A stretch of 64,000 nucleotides of DNA from Apodospora peruviana (taxonomy: Eukaryota; Ascomycota; Sordariomycetes; Sordariales; Lasiosphaeriaceae), in assembly GCA_033439685.1 (NCBI GenBank), contig JAUEDM010000007.1, positions 2,780,501 through 2,844,500 on the forward strand, given 5' to 3'. Made by a program: the position numbers and the translations under genes. The notes under the pieces were generated by a model, which did no database searches, was not told where the DNA came from, and saw only the letters and a program-made list of their open reading frames with translations. Positions 55,300 through 64,000 of the stretch are shown here, piece after piece; the stretch's first letter is position 1, and each line of letters opens with the position of its first letter.

Positions 55300-57500
55300 C
55301 CGCATCTGCGTAGACGTATTGGCGGTTGGTCATTTACCACTCTAACGAAGCGTGGGGGTTCTTCTACTGCCGCTCGACAGAATGCATGCCCAAACCCGTA
55401 TTTATATTGACCGCTTCGTTTGGCCTGCTTCTTGGCCTGAGAATCGACCAGCAAACGTCCAGTCACGGGGAAGAATGTAATTAACAAACAAAGTCTTATC
55501 CCCCACATCACGAGAGACCAGGTACCTTACAAGCAACACCAAAAAGATGGATAGCACTAACTCGTCGGAGACCGGGCTCTGCCCCGGTATACACGCGGCG
55601 GCCGCGGTGGCCTAGGCGGTTCCAACTGCTGCAATCCCTACGGCATACCCGCCACTCACGGCTAGGACTGTCTTCTTGGCGAGATCATACAAACTGTGGA
55701 GTGCCATCAAGCTCTCTGTCGCCTGGATGGTGGTCGACACGTATGGATGTGACGAGGCTTGGGCTGCATCCTTCATGTGCCAGAGCGCGAGCGGGTACCC
55801 AGTATAGTCGCCTCCGGAACCGCAGTGACGGCGTCCATCCCCCAGTCAACGGTCTTTCACCATGCTACGAGGAAGTTCAAGACGGCGGCCTCGGTCCAGT
55901 AAGTGCCGTCTTTAACCACCAGCACAAACTTCATCCTGATTTCGACACGAGGGTCAATCTTTACGGGCTCGACGTCCTTCAGTTGAACGGACGTTGGCTG
56001 ACAAAAAGAAGTAAGACAGCGTTACCAGATCACATCCACCAATGCTTCGAGCTGGCGGAATATGGTCCTCCTCCTCTTTACATGCGTAGCAGGGTTGGGG
56101 TTTCAAATGGAACAATGCCATGAGTCGAGCACAGTATTTTGTGGCTTGTGCAGAACGTTTTCTTGCCAATCTTAGAACTCCCCGTGGTTGTTCGCCAATT
56201 GCCTTTGGTCAGCTTGAAGCAAGGGCTACCATCGCATGGACGAGATCCTACAAGAGAACGACGACGAGGATGTCTTCGAGTCTCAGCTTCTAGTTGATGA
56301 CGGCCTGGCAAAATATCCTATATCTGTCCAACTTCCCACCGGACGTTTTCTAAGGCTATTACGGCCGTACCCGCAAGAATGGTGCCTATGACGATGTGCA
56401 CAACAATCGCGAAGAGGGCACTGGCAATCCTGTAGGAAGACAGAAGAAATGCTCTGGCAAAAGCACATCCAACAAGATGGCTACTGAGAATCTTTGACAC
56501 CGCTGGAAAGCTATTCAATAAGTCCTGGCCACACAAACTCAACGCAACATTGGTTCTGGCGTACTGTTCAACATCACCAGCAGTACCAGAAAGGAACCGC
56601 ACTCATAAGAAAGCACTCAACCCGGCACTGAACCAATGAAAGAGTGGAAGACCACGTTAAGATACTGGAGAGACGGAATGACGGGTACCAGCAGAAGAAG
56701 CCGACTAAAGACGTAAGGGTGTCCTCACCGGGACCCGGCTAACTAAGAGCGCAGGACGAGTATCAATGCCTGCGTTGTCTGGTCGCGGACCAGGACTGTG
56801 TCGCCAATGACAAGGCGGCCGCTAAGTGTTACTCTGCCCTCTATAGTAGTAGTTCTTAACACCATATGGCATGATTTGCCGCATATATCATTGACAATTC
56901 GTTTTGAATCTGGGCGGCCACTGGTGAACTGGTTGCATGTGGGGATTCTGTCAAAATAGAGTTATTGTCCCCAGTGTGTCGAAAGACGGCGTGAACTTTT
57001 CGGCTGTGATGTCCCCGACCGTCATGACACCGGTAGTTGAACTGGCAAATTGGCCTTATACCACAGCATCAAATTATAGCTGGCCTGGTCTGTCACCTTG
57101 TTAAGTGTAGGTGTTGCGGTAATAAACCCAATGATGTCTTTGGGTATCTGGGCGATCGCTCTGAAGAAAATCCCGGTAATCTTCTGCAGAAGCTGCACCT
57201 CGTCGCAGATAAGTCGGCGGAACTTGAAAATTCGGTGTGCTTGTCATGGTGACGACCATCTTCCGGATGGTCTTAACGGCATTTTTCTCGCCTTCTTCAC
57301 TGACAATATGTATTATCTAACAGTATAGAGTGCTGTACACCTATCTTCTACTTCAGATGATATTTCAAGCGAGTCCATTTATTCGACTAAGAGTGTCCAT
57401 GTCTAAGACATGAGATGTATAATAACCCCAGAACTTGGACGCGTCGCCTTTTTCCTACTCATCGTCTATGAACGATAACTAGACGGTATCACCTATTTTA
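55300..57500. other. no confident gene
   Basis: Short protein-like pieces (SYKLWSAIKLSVAWMVVDTY near 55690; DEYQCLRCLVADQDCVANDK near 56760) are embedded in stop-rich sequence on the plus strand. No gene structure can be supported. Confidence 0.4.
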
Positions 57501-57524
57501 TTAGGGCCTGATTAATGTACAAAA

Positions 57525-57600
57525 TTACGCATGATGCCTAAGATCTTGCCGAATATATAGTGGTCTCGGACCGAGCTGGACAAGATTCCGGACTCACAAG
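57525..57600 (+). repeat. repeated gene fragment, copy 2
   Basis: AAATTACGCATGATGCCTAA through GACCGAGCTGGACAAGATTC matches 48360-48425 in order and mostly in sequence, 9.2 kb away. Confidence 0.6.
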
Positions 57601-57649
57601 CCGACTCCGGTGGCGTGCCCATCTCCCACGTCCCCCACGACTTGGATGA

Positions 57650-58076
57650 TGTGCACGACCAGATTTGGAAGTAGACAGAGAGTCTCATCAGCAGCGAATC
57701 CCATCATCCACCACACGAAGGAGGGCTGCAGAAGAAGCCGACACCGACGTCGACAAGCTGGCGAAGGTGAGGCGGGCACGGCGGGACCCCAAGGATAAGG
57801 CCGCACAGACACTTGTACGTGGCTTGTACAAGAACGAATCGGTGCTGACGGGCCACGGTCTTTCCGAGGGAGCGCACATCTTCAGCGTTAGCGCGAGAAA
57901 ATCACATTCCCGACCTTACGAATGTACTAGATCGCTTTTGGCCGGAGGAAAAGATGGACGAGTGCCCAATATGCGAAATTTGTCACGAAGAGGGACATGA
58001 CAAGTCGGAGTGCCCTTCAGGTATCAAATGCAACTACTGCCAGAAACCGGGCCATAAAGCCAAAAGATTGCATTAA
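57650..58076 (+). pseudogene. zinc-knuckle (CCHC) protein relic
   Basis: The frame from 57665 (DKLAKVRRARRDPKDKAAQT, LVRGLYKNESVLTGHGLS) is basic and helical. After a frame change it continues as ENHIPDLTNVLDRFWPEEKM, then CPICEICHEEGHDKSEC, a perfect C-x2-C-x4-H-x4-C knuckle, and CNYCQKPGHKAKRLH, a second knuckle whose last cysteine is replaced before a stop at 58074. Paired knuckles occur in retroelement Gag proteins and in RNA-binding splicing and mRNA factors; given the relics nearby either origin is possible. Confidence 0.5.
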
Positions 58077-58182
58077 TCACGTCTCAACCTGTATAATGAC
58101 CTCGTCCTGAAGTTCGAGCTACTTTTCCTACGACCTCCACAGGCGGGGAAGCCGACGTTGTCATAACCGTGGATCTACCTAC

Positions 58183-58413
58183 ATGGGAAGCCCACGCTGT
58201 CTATCACGACGACAGGGTCGTCTGGAACGAACCGGTGTTAACGGTCTACAAAAGGCAAACTATGGCATCTTGGCTGACTTGCCGAGTCGGGGTTCCAATA
58301 TCCTCCAGGCGGTTGGAAGGATACACCGCCCCCCTCAGAGCAACATCACCCACATGTATATTTTAGTCTCAAGAACGTACGAGGGCGAGAAGCATGTACG
58401 ACAAGATTCTTAA
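58183..58413 (+). pseudogene. SNF2-type helicase relic (motif VI)
   Basis: NYGILADLPSRGSNILQAVG followed by RIHRPPQSNITHMYILVSRT matches the C-terminal helicase motif of SNF2-family ATPases (N-x-x-Q-A-x-G-R-x-H-R-x-x-Q). The usual IGQ or LGQ is changed to PPQ. The reading ends at 58411. A related 37-base segment (CCTACAGGTGGTTGGAATGA) follows at 58442-58480, so this piece has been partly duplicated. Confidence 0.55.
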
Positions 58414-58791
58414 TCGACACTCAGTGCCAGAGATCTCTCAAGATTCCACTATCCTACAGGTGGTTGGAATGATAGACCGCTCCATTCCAACGCCCAAACG
58501 ACTGCGATCGCAAAGCTGCTCTGATCCCCCGACCGCTTCAATTACGAACCCACGCCTGCCAGGAGAATGCAACCCAGTTGCAGTTACAACCCGTCTAGAC
58601 CAGTATTTCCTATGTCTGCGTCGGAATGTGAAACTATGCAAGTCCCGACAATGGATACATGTGCCACACGTACCGGTACCGCAGGACCGCGGCCGGCGGT
58701 CATCTTCTGGAGACGAAAGTAGACTCTATCACCATGCGAGACGTACACAAAAACAAGCAGGTTAACCCCGACAAGGTCTACCAGTTTCTCC

Positions 58792-60058
58792 TCACGAGTC
58801 TCCCGTCGCCGCCGGCTTCTTCGCCATACCCGTGTATACCAGATTCCGCATGTCCCCCAGCATTCTGCAGAAACCATCACGTCAGTACGGCTACCGCGCA
58901 CGGTAAGGGAGGAACACTAACTGTTCACGAAGTTGTTTGTTCTCGGGGAAGAGGGCAGAAACATGGGCGTTAAACCTCAGCTTGTAGAGTTCGAGTCGAC
59001 CGTCGTAGTCCTCTTTCGGCTCCGACATCTCCACGTGACTGTGGTAGGCATCCCGGTATTCCATGCCGAAGCGGTTACAAGCGGGCATCCACTGTCCCAA
59101 TTCATCTGCCAATGCGCCCAGGTTAGCGGTTAAATGCGTCCAAGTCAGCGTCCCAATGCCTCCAGGTCAGCGTCCAGCATCTACTTCATAACATGACAGT
59201 GAAGTACTCGTGGGGGAGGAGCCTACATTCGTTATGGGCGTAGAAGCAAGCGGGATCCAACACGAGGCTCTCGTTCGTATCGGCGTCCACCCCGGCGTTG
59301 CCGTACCACAAGTCCCCGTGGACGAGTGACGGCTTGACCGATCGGCCGCCCGTCTCAAGCGGGCGGAGAAGTCGTGGGATAACGGTGCCAAATATGGCCG
59401 GGACGAGTACGTCAAATTCGGGGTCATGACCCCTGGCAGCCTGTTCCAGATCAAGCGCCTGCCGCAGGCTTTTGGTGAAGAACACCTCCCAACTGTCCTC
59501 CCATTCCGTGAACTGAGGCAAGTTGCCTGGGTACGTGGTGACATGGAACCCAAACTTCCCGTTTGGGGATCGGCTGTTCATGTGCACGGCCGCGAGCTTG
59601 GCCGCGAATTCTTCTGGCTCGGGTTGCTGGCCTGTCATGGCCCGAAACTCGGTCAGAATCAAGTGGATGTCTTCATCGGCGTACGTTCCCCGGGCAATCG
59701 GTTTCGGCGCGAAGGTGGGCAGGATATCGTGGATGGCCTTGGTTGATTCGAACTCGCCGCGCAGCATGTCCTTTGCCGCCAGCGTCTTGCCTGACTGGGC
59801 CTTAAAAAACGCCGCCGTGGTCCTGCCATCGGCGAGCTCGACCTCGATGCGGCGGGTCTCGGCTCCGAAGGTGCTTGCACCGTGATTCGAGACGGACAAG
59901 ATGCTGCAGTCATCTGGGAGGAGTACTTTTAGGCGTTAGCATGCATGGGCTCTTGCCAGTGCTTTTATCGGCTGGCTGTCCCACTCACCTGCGAGCACAG
60001 CTGGGTCGACCGCTGTCAAGCTCGAATCGGTAGGCTGTAGATCCATAGAGGTGGCCAT
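58792..60058 (-). CDS. fructosamine/ketosamine-3-kinase family protein
   Basis: Four exons on the minus strand (60058-59989, 59925-59227, 59105-58922, 58864-58792) join in frame to 341 residues, the usual family length. Start MATSMDLQPTDSS; exon 2 begins within AVLLPDDCSILSVSNHGAS. Seen in order: RRIEVELADGRTTAAFFKAQ (nucleotide-binding lysine region), GEFESTKAIHDILPTFAPKP, QPEPEEFAAKLAAVHMNS, KFGFHVTTYPGNLPQ, the catalytic loop VHGDLWYGN, and DPACFYAHNEYELGQWMPAC, restored by splicing. The C-terminus is LREQMLGDMRNLVYTGMAKK. The enzyme phosphorylates sugar adducts on proteins so that they fall off (deglycation), in the cytosol. A broken duplicate of the 5' half lies at 63345-63733 in the opposite direction. 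Confidence 0.88.
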
Positions 60059-60637
60059 CGCTGAGCACTGCAATATCAGGAGGAGTCGGTAATTCCTTTG
60101 CGCGGGAGTATACTTCGCCGCAGCCTGGGCAACAAAACCTCTGGGAGACCGAGACAGTAGTAGCGATGGAAATCCTGGTGTTAGTCCGAAGTATTTGTAA
60201 AATAGCAAGCTCTCCTCCGCAGAGACCGTTAAGTGCAGCGTAAACTCTCTATTTGGTGTTGGTTTGTGGGAAGAATATTCGTGATTGGGACAGTTTGTTG
60301 GTTTGGAAATCCGCTGGCCAACGGCGGATATACCTAATATATGCAACCCTCTTGCAGGCCGCAGCCGGTGGAGCCAAGTTGGTTGACAAACCGACGGGAC
60401 GGAAGGACACCTGACGCACAGTAGAAAAACTGCCCTCCGCAAATTACCAAGTGCGCTGTCATTGATGTCGTCCTTCCCCCCCTCTTTACATCTTCCTCAA
60501 ACATTAGTGATTCTCGCTGCGGTTTTCAGGTGCGCTGGGATGAATAGATCATTCGCTAAACCTCTTATGACCTAGAACATATTTTCTTTCCCAAATATAT
60601 CCCACAACATTTTGCACAATACATCACCTCAGCAAAC

Positions 60638-60810
60638 TTGGACAAGGCGAGGAATTTCGCACCCCACCGCCCAAGAAAGCCCAATGATCCTAGCGACGTC
60701 AATGTTCCAGTCTCCGATATGCATGAATGGGCCCAGATCCCGTTCAACACCACCAAAACACTAAACAAGATCCAGTCTAAATGCTACCCAACAGCTTTCA
60801 ACGACGATGG
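60638..60810 (+). pseudogene. Brr2-type splicing helicase relic, segment 1
   Basis: PHRPRKPNDPSDVNVPVSDM, then HEWAQIPFNTTKTLNKIQSK and CYPTAFNDDG, matches the region just before the first helicase motif of Brr2, the U5 snRNP Ski2-like helicase (W-A-x-x-x-F...L-N-x-I-Q-S-K...A-F). The match stops at FNDDG, exactly where NMLVCAPTGSGKT would follow. That missing continuation is found 1.2 kb downstream at 62021. Confidence 0.75.
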
Positions 60811-60962
60811 CTACCATGCCACTCTTGCGGCTGTGCAGTCTGGCATTTCCAGAAACGGATGGATGCAGGGCGAATATTAACGCGTTTCTGGACGGCTGAC
60901 CGAGCGGAACATCTCCCGGGAACCGCCGCCCACTTATGCGTGGCACTGATGGGAGACGCCCG

Positions 60963-61296
60963 AGGAGAAGCAAGGTTACGGCCTCGTCGGGTTTGACACG
61001 CCTGCGTCGGCCGAGTACCTACGCAGCCAAAGTTGTCAACGGTATCCGTGTGTGGGGCAAACCGACCCGCGTCAATAAAGCGAGCGCGGACAAGCAGAAG
61101 TCGGTCGACATCGGCGCGGATCTGTTCATCAACAACCTCGACCTTCAGGTCGACGGGATCCTCCGGCAACCCAACATCAGTCGCGACGAAAAAACAAAAT
61201 GTCCAAAGGATACGGCTTCAATAGCTTCGACTCTTTTGAGACCAGTGATGCTGCGTGTGTTGGACGGGCTTCGAGAACTGGGCGGCTACGACGGTG
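60963..61296 (+). pseudogene. SF3B4/Hsh49-type splicing factor relic (RNA-recognition motifs)
   Basis: EEKQGYGLVGFDTPASAEYL in one frame; then, after a frame change, YAAKVVNGIRVWGKPTRVNK and ASADKQKSVDIGADLFINNL; then, after another, SKGYGFNSFDSFETSDAA. This is the end of the first and most of the second RNA-recognition motif of SF3B4, in the right order, with a short deletion at the place where YDTFSRFG normally stands. RNP1-like KGYGFNSF and QGYGLVGF are visible. Two frameshifts and a stop make it non-functional. Confidence 0.75.
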
Positions 61297-61326
61297 AGGT
61301 CGCAGTTCCGGCCTAGAGACTCGCGC

Positions 61327-61366
61327 TCACCATCACCTGCAGGAAGTCACCATCACCTGCAGGAAG
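61327..61366 (+). repeat. 20-base tandem duplication
   Basis: TCACCATCACCTGCAGGAAG twice, perfect. Because 20 is not a multiple of three it breaks the RS-rich reading (SRSPSPAGSH). Confidence 0.85.
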
Positions 61367-61477
61367 TCACTCGGCGAAAAAGCAAAACGACGACGACCGA
61401 CGCGATCGCGATCAAGAAAGAACTCAACTCCGAATTTAACGAGACCTAGAACAGTGATATGGGCCTGGATGCGGTGA

Positions 61478-61921
61478 TCATTCTCCCATCGCGACCGTGA
61501 ACGTGACCGAGATCGTCGCGATGGTCACGCTACCCGTCGTTGGCGCTCGAGCAGCCCGGCAGACGTAAGCCTTTTTTCCCAGAGCCGCACAGACGAAGCT
61601 TCCATTGCTAACCAGTCTGCTTTACTCCAACGCCGCTACCGTGGCAGAGACCACGATCGACGCCGCGATAGCCGAGACCATGACTTACACCGCAGGAGAG
61701 ATCGGTCTTCAGACCGCCAAAGCGATGACTACTACCGTAGCTCAAACAGCCCGATGCGACGGTCCCCGAGCCGAAATACCGAGGTTAAGGACGACGGTTT
61801 AAAGCACAGGCCGGCCACAACCGTGGTCAACTCGCGTGCCCGTCGTTACGTGCGCTGTTATCGAGTTGGATGCCGAGATCCGGGTTATGAGGAGAACCCA
61901 CCGAGGAAGCGGCGTTGCTGA
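61478..61921 (+). pseudogene. RS/RD-rich frame, splicing-factor-like relic
   Basis: A 147-codon frame open from after a TGA at 61475 to a TGA at 61919, without an ATG at the start. It reads HRDRERDRDRRDGHATRRWR, RRYRGRDHDRRRDSRDHDLH, RRRDRSSDRQSDDYYRSSNS and MRRSPSRNTE, then a basic tail ending ENPPRKRRC. Alternating Arg-Asp/Arg-Glu and RS dipeptides are typical of U1-70K, DEAH splicing helicases and similar factors. Together with RDSRSPSPAGS at 61320 it probably belonged to one RS-domain gene, interrupted by the 20-base duplication. Confidence 0.55.
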
Positions 61922-62020
61922 AATCCCAAAATACTCTTCGCCACTTGAATAGTGGCGAGGTTGACCGTTAGCCGCAGCCTTGTGCTCTTTATCCTGGCTT
62001 ACCGAGGCTAATCCGGCTGA

Positions 62021-62461
62021 CATATACTTATTGGTGCTCCAACGGGCAGTGGCAAGACCAACGTTGCAATGCTTACTGTTCTTCCCGGGAAGTTGGCAAA
62101 TACAGGAACGTGGCAGGGCAAGTTAGACCTGGATGCTTTCACGAAGCCGACGTGGGAGTATGGGAGAGCTTCAAGGAGTAACATCTCTCCAATAAAGGCC
62201 CTGGTGCAAGAACAGGTTGGAAATTTTGGAGAGCGGATGGCACCGCCGAGCACGGAACTGGGGAGAGCTTCCAGGCCAAAGGAGATTGGATTGCTGGAAC
62301 TTTGCAACCAGCGCTCGAAGGAGGTCAAAGACAAGGACGGCGAGCATAAACATACCCCCTCTCAGCACCGACGTTATACCAGGACTGCATCATTTATTGG
62401 CCAACCATATCCTATAACACAACCGTCCCCCCATATGCATCTCCCATTGCCGTGTCTCTAG
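62021..62461 (+). pseudogene. Brr2-type splicing helicase relic, segment 2 (motif I)
   Basis: After a TGA the frame reads HILIGAPTGSGKTNVAMLTV, the Walker A motif in its Brr2 form. It continues TWQGKLDLDAF and SPIKALVQEQVGNFGERMAP (motif Ia region, normally SPMKALVQEQVGNFGKRL). It is the direct continuation of segment 1 at 60638-60810, but 1.2 kb away with SF3B4-like and RS-rich relics in between. After about 62250 the text departs from the family (GLLELCNQRSKEVKDKDGEH). The missing motifs II-VI and the broken context make it a pseudogene. Confidence 0.75.
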
Positions 62462-62877
62462 GACCCTCGCCATGATGCGCCGGACCAAACACCAGGCTAC
62501 ACACCTCACGGCACCACTGCTTGGAAATTCTGGCCGCTGGAAGCACAATGATAAAGATGTTCGGCAACCCTTGGCGGTAACCCGTTGTCGTGTTACTGTC
62601 ATTTCAGCAATAAGCAAACGGAGAACAGCGGCATCTTGAGGGACTTGGACGACGACTCCTGCAACAAAGCAGAGAGCCGACTCGAACGACACGGCACTAA
62701 CTTATCCTCAACCATTCTCTCAGATTATTATGTACCAATCCTGTTCGTGACTGCAACCTTCTGAGACGCCAGATCGAGGCTCTCGAGGGCGACCTGCCAA
62801 CATGGACTCCCTGATCGGCTGCGCTCGCCAGCCCAAGCTCCACTACTGCCCACGACCATCGAAGTACCCTTCCGACA

Positions 62878-63054
62878 ACGAGGTTGACTACTACTAGAGG
62901 AAGGAGGAGAGTGAGTACGAGGAACACGAGAAGATTAAGTACGAGGAGGACAAGCCAACTGAGTAGGAGAAGGACGAGCAAACTGAGTACGAGGAGGAAG
63001 AGGAGACTCTTCGTGACACAGAGGAGAACAAGGGGCGCAATAGCAACCAGTAGA
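62878..63054 (+). repeat. purine-rich, acidic low-complexity coding-like tract
   Basis: GAG/GAA/GAC-rich repeats read KEESEYEEHEKIKYEEDKPT and TEYEEEEETLRDTEENKG in one frame with two stops. Probably a degenerate acidic segment of a former gene. Confidence 0.5.
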
Positions 63055-63344
63055 GCTGTTATTGCAATCCAAGCTTGCGATGCGCGCCGCAGGGCCTAGG
63101 TGTGCATGGAATCTCATAGGTCGCTGGCCAGCGGATTGTTTTTTTTTTTTGCTGGGAAGAACCGGGCCTGACAAACGATTTTCCTCTCCCAAACTTGCAG
63201 CAGATAGGCGTCTCGCTGTTCTCCCCTATGCATCATCGTCAATTTGTTTCCCGGTCTTGGGTTTCAATTGTTCCGTTCCCAGCTTTACATTTTCCGAGTA
63301 CCGTATTACTCTATAACCATCCCGTCCGGAACATATACCTTGCG

Positions 63345-63733
63345 ATGGTCAAGTATTTCAAGCCTGCTGAAGACAGCTTTACGCTGGATCGGGCTGTGCT
63401 TGTAGGTGAGAAATCGACTTAATCCTTCTTGTTTTCTGCCCTATGTTAAAGCCCAAAAGCGCTCCCAGACAACTGCAGCATTTTTGACGGTTGAACGTAC
63501 ATTCGGTGATGCTCGTCGCATCGTGGTCGAACTGGCCGATGAAACCATGGCAGCTTTTTTCGTCAAAGCCCAAACTGGCATGGGTGCAAAGGACATGCTG
63601 GAGGGCGAGTTCGAGTCGATCAAGGCCATCTACGGCATCCTTGCCACAATTCGCGCCGAAGCCCATTGTCTGGGGAACGTACGATTTCGATGACGACCAC
63701 TCGCTTTATTCTGACCGAGACAAGGCGCAGTGA
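63345..63733 (+). pseudogene. fructosamine kinase, truncated second copy
   Basis: ATG at 63345 starts MVKYFKPAEDSFTLDRAVLV, then a GTGAGA donor at 63406 in phase 1, the same intron position and phase as in the intact gene. After the intron come LPDNCSIF, a TGA, then FGDARRIVVELADETMAAFF, AKDMLEGEFESIKAIYGILA and, after a further frameshift, FAPKPIVWGTYDFDDDH to a TGA at 63731. This covers only the first third of the protein; the catalytic loop is absent. The kept intron shows a genomic duplication. Divergence is large enough that the copy is not recent. Confidence 0.75.
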
Positions 63734-64000
63734 AGGCGGAGGCGGAAGGAGATGGATGATTCGAGTGCATGTGGTAGACCCTCAGACTCACGACGAGAGG
63801 ACGGCAACAAGCCGGGAAGGCCACGGTCGACGATTTTCCAAGACGTCACCAGAAGCAGCTTGTCGTCTCCTGTGTGAGGAGCGTTTCTACCCAAGTTGGG
63901 ACTTGCTTGACCAGGTCTGTAAAGAGAGACTGACAGGCAAGTTTGGAGTTAGCATGGGCAATCCTTGCCCTCACAATGATGGGCTAATTACACATCCTCT
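63734..64000. other. window edge, no supported gene
   Basis: No motif or splice signal seen in the last 270 bases. Confidence 0.4.

Overview
The window looks like nuclear DNA of a filamentous ascomycete (Pezizomycotina). The genes that can be read are split by short introns of about 46-62 bases with GT...AG ends and CTAAC/CTGAC-type branch sites. The intact proteins are typical of a plant- or litter-associated mould: a tyrosinase, a GH55 exo-beta-1,3-glucanase, a PL3 pectate lyase, a carotenoid-oxygenase-family enzyme and fructosamine kinase. The species cannot be named from the sequence alone.

Only about ten loci look like working genes. In order they are: a small cysteine-rich secreted protein (0.4-0.8 kb, minus); tyrosinase and GH55 in tandem (18.6-23.1 kb, plus); a carotenoid oxygenase with a SnoaL/NTF2-like gene upstream of it on the same strand (27.9-31.3 kb, minus); pectate lyase (38.7-39.6 kb, plus); a 203-residue unknown (41.9-42.6 kb, plus); a secreted protein of four NTF2-like modules (50.8-52.7 kb, plus); a 398-residue unknown (53.2-54.4 kb, minus); and fructosamine kinase (58.8-60.1 kb, minus, four exons).

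The rest is accessory, decayed DNA. It holds a well delimited, internally deleted hAT transposon (4.6-6.7 kb) with matching terminal repeats, ATCGAT-rich subterminal arrays and a target duplication. There is a 5'-truncated LINE (33.2-34.4 kb). Many broken genes still read as protein in pieces: dienelactone hydrolase, an eight-cysteine surface protein, several FAD monooxygenases, a SNF2 helicase, a zinc-knuckle protein and others not recognised. Stops compatible with C-to-T change are common, which would fit repeat-induced point mutation (RIP), but this needs counting.

Two stretches stand out. From 44 to 50 kb, gene fragments are shuffled together with a dispersed 12-base minisatellite that reads Val-Asp-Trp-Leu; the minisatellite also occurs at 2.9 kb in the opposite orientation. 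From 60.6 to 62.5 kb, between the intact fructosamine kinase and a broken second copy of its 5' half, lie relics of at least two spliceosome genes (the Brr2 helicase and SF3B4) plus an RS/RD-rich frame. That cluster is the most unusual feature of the window.
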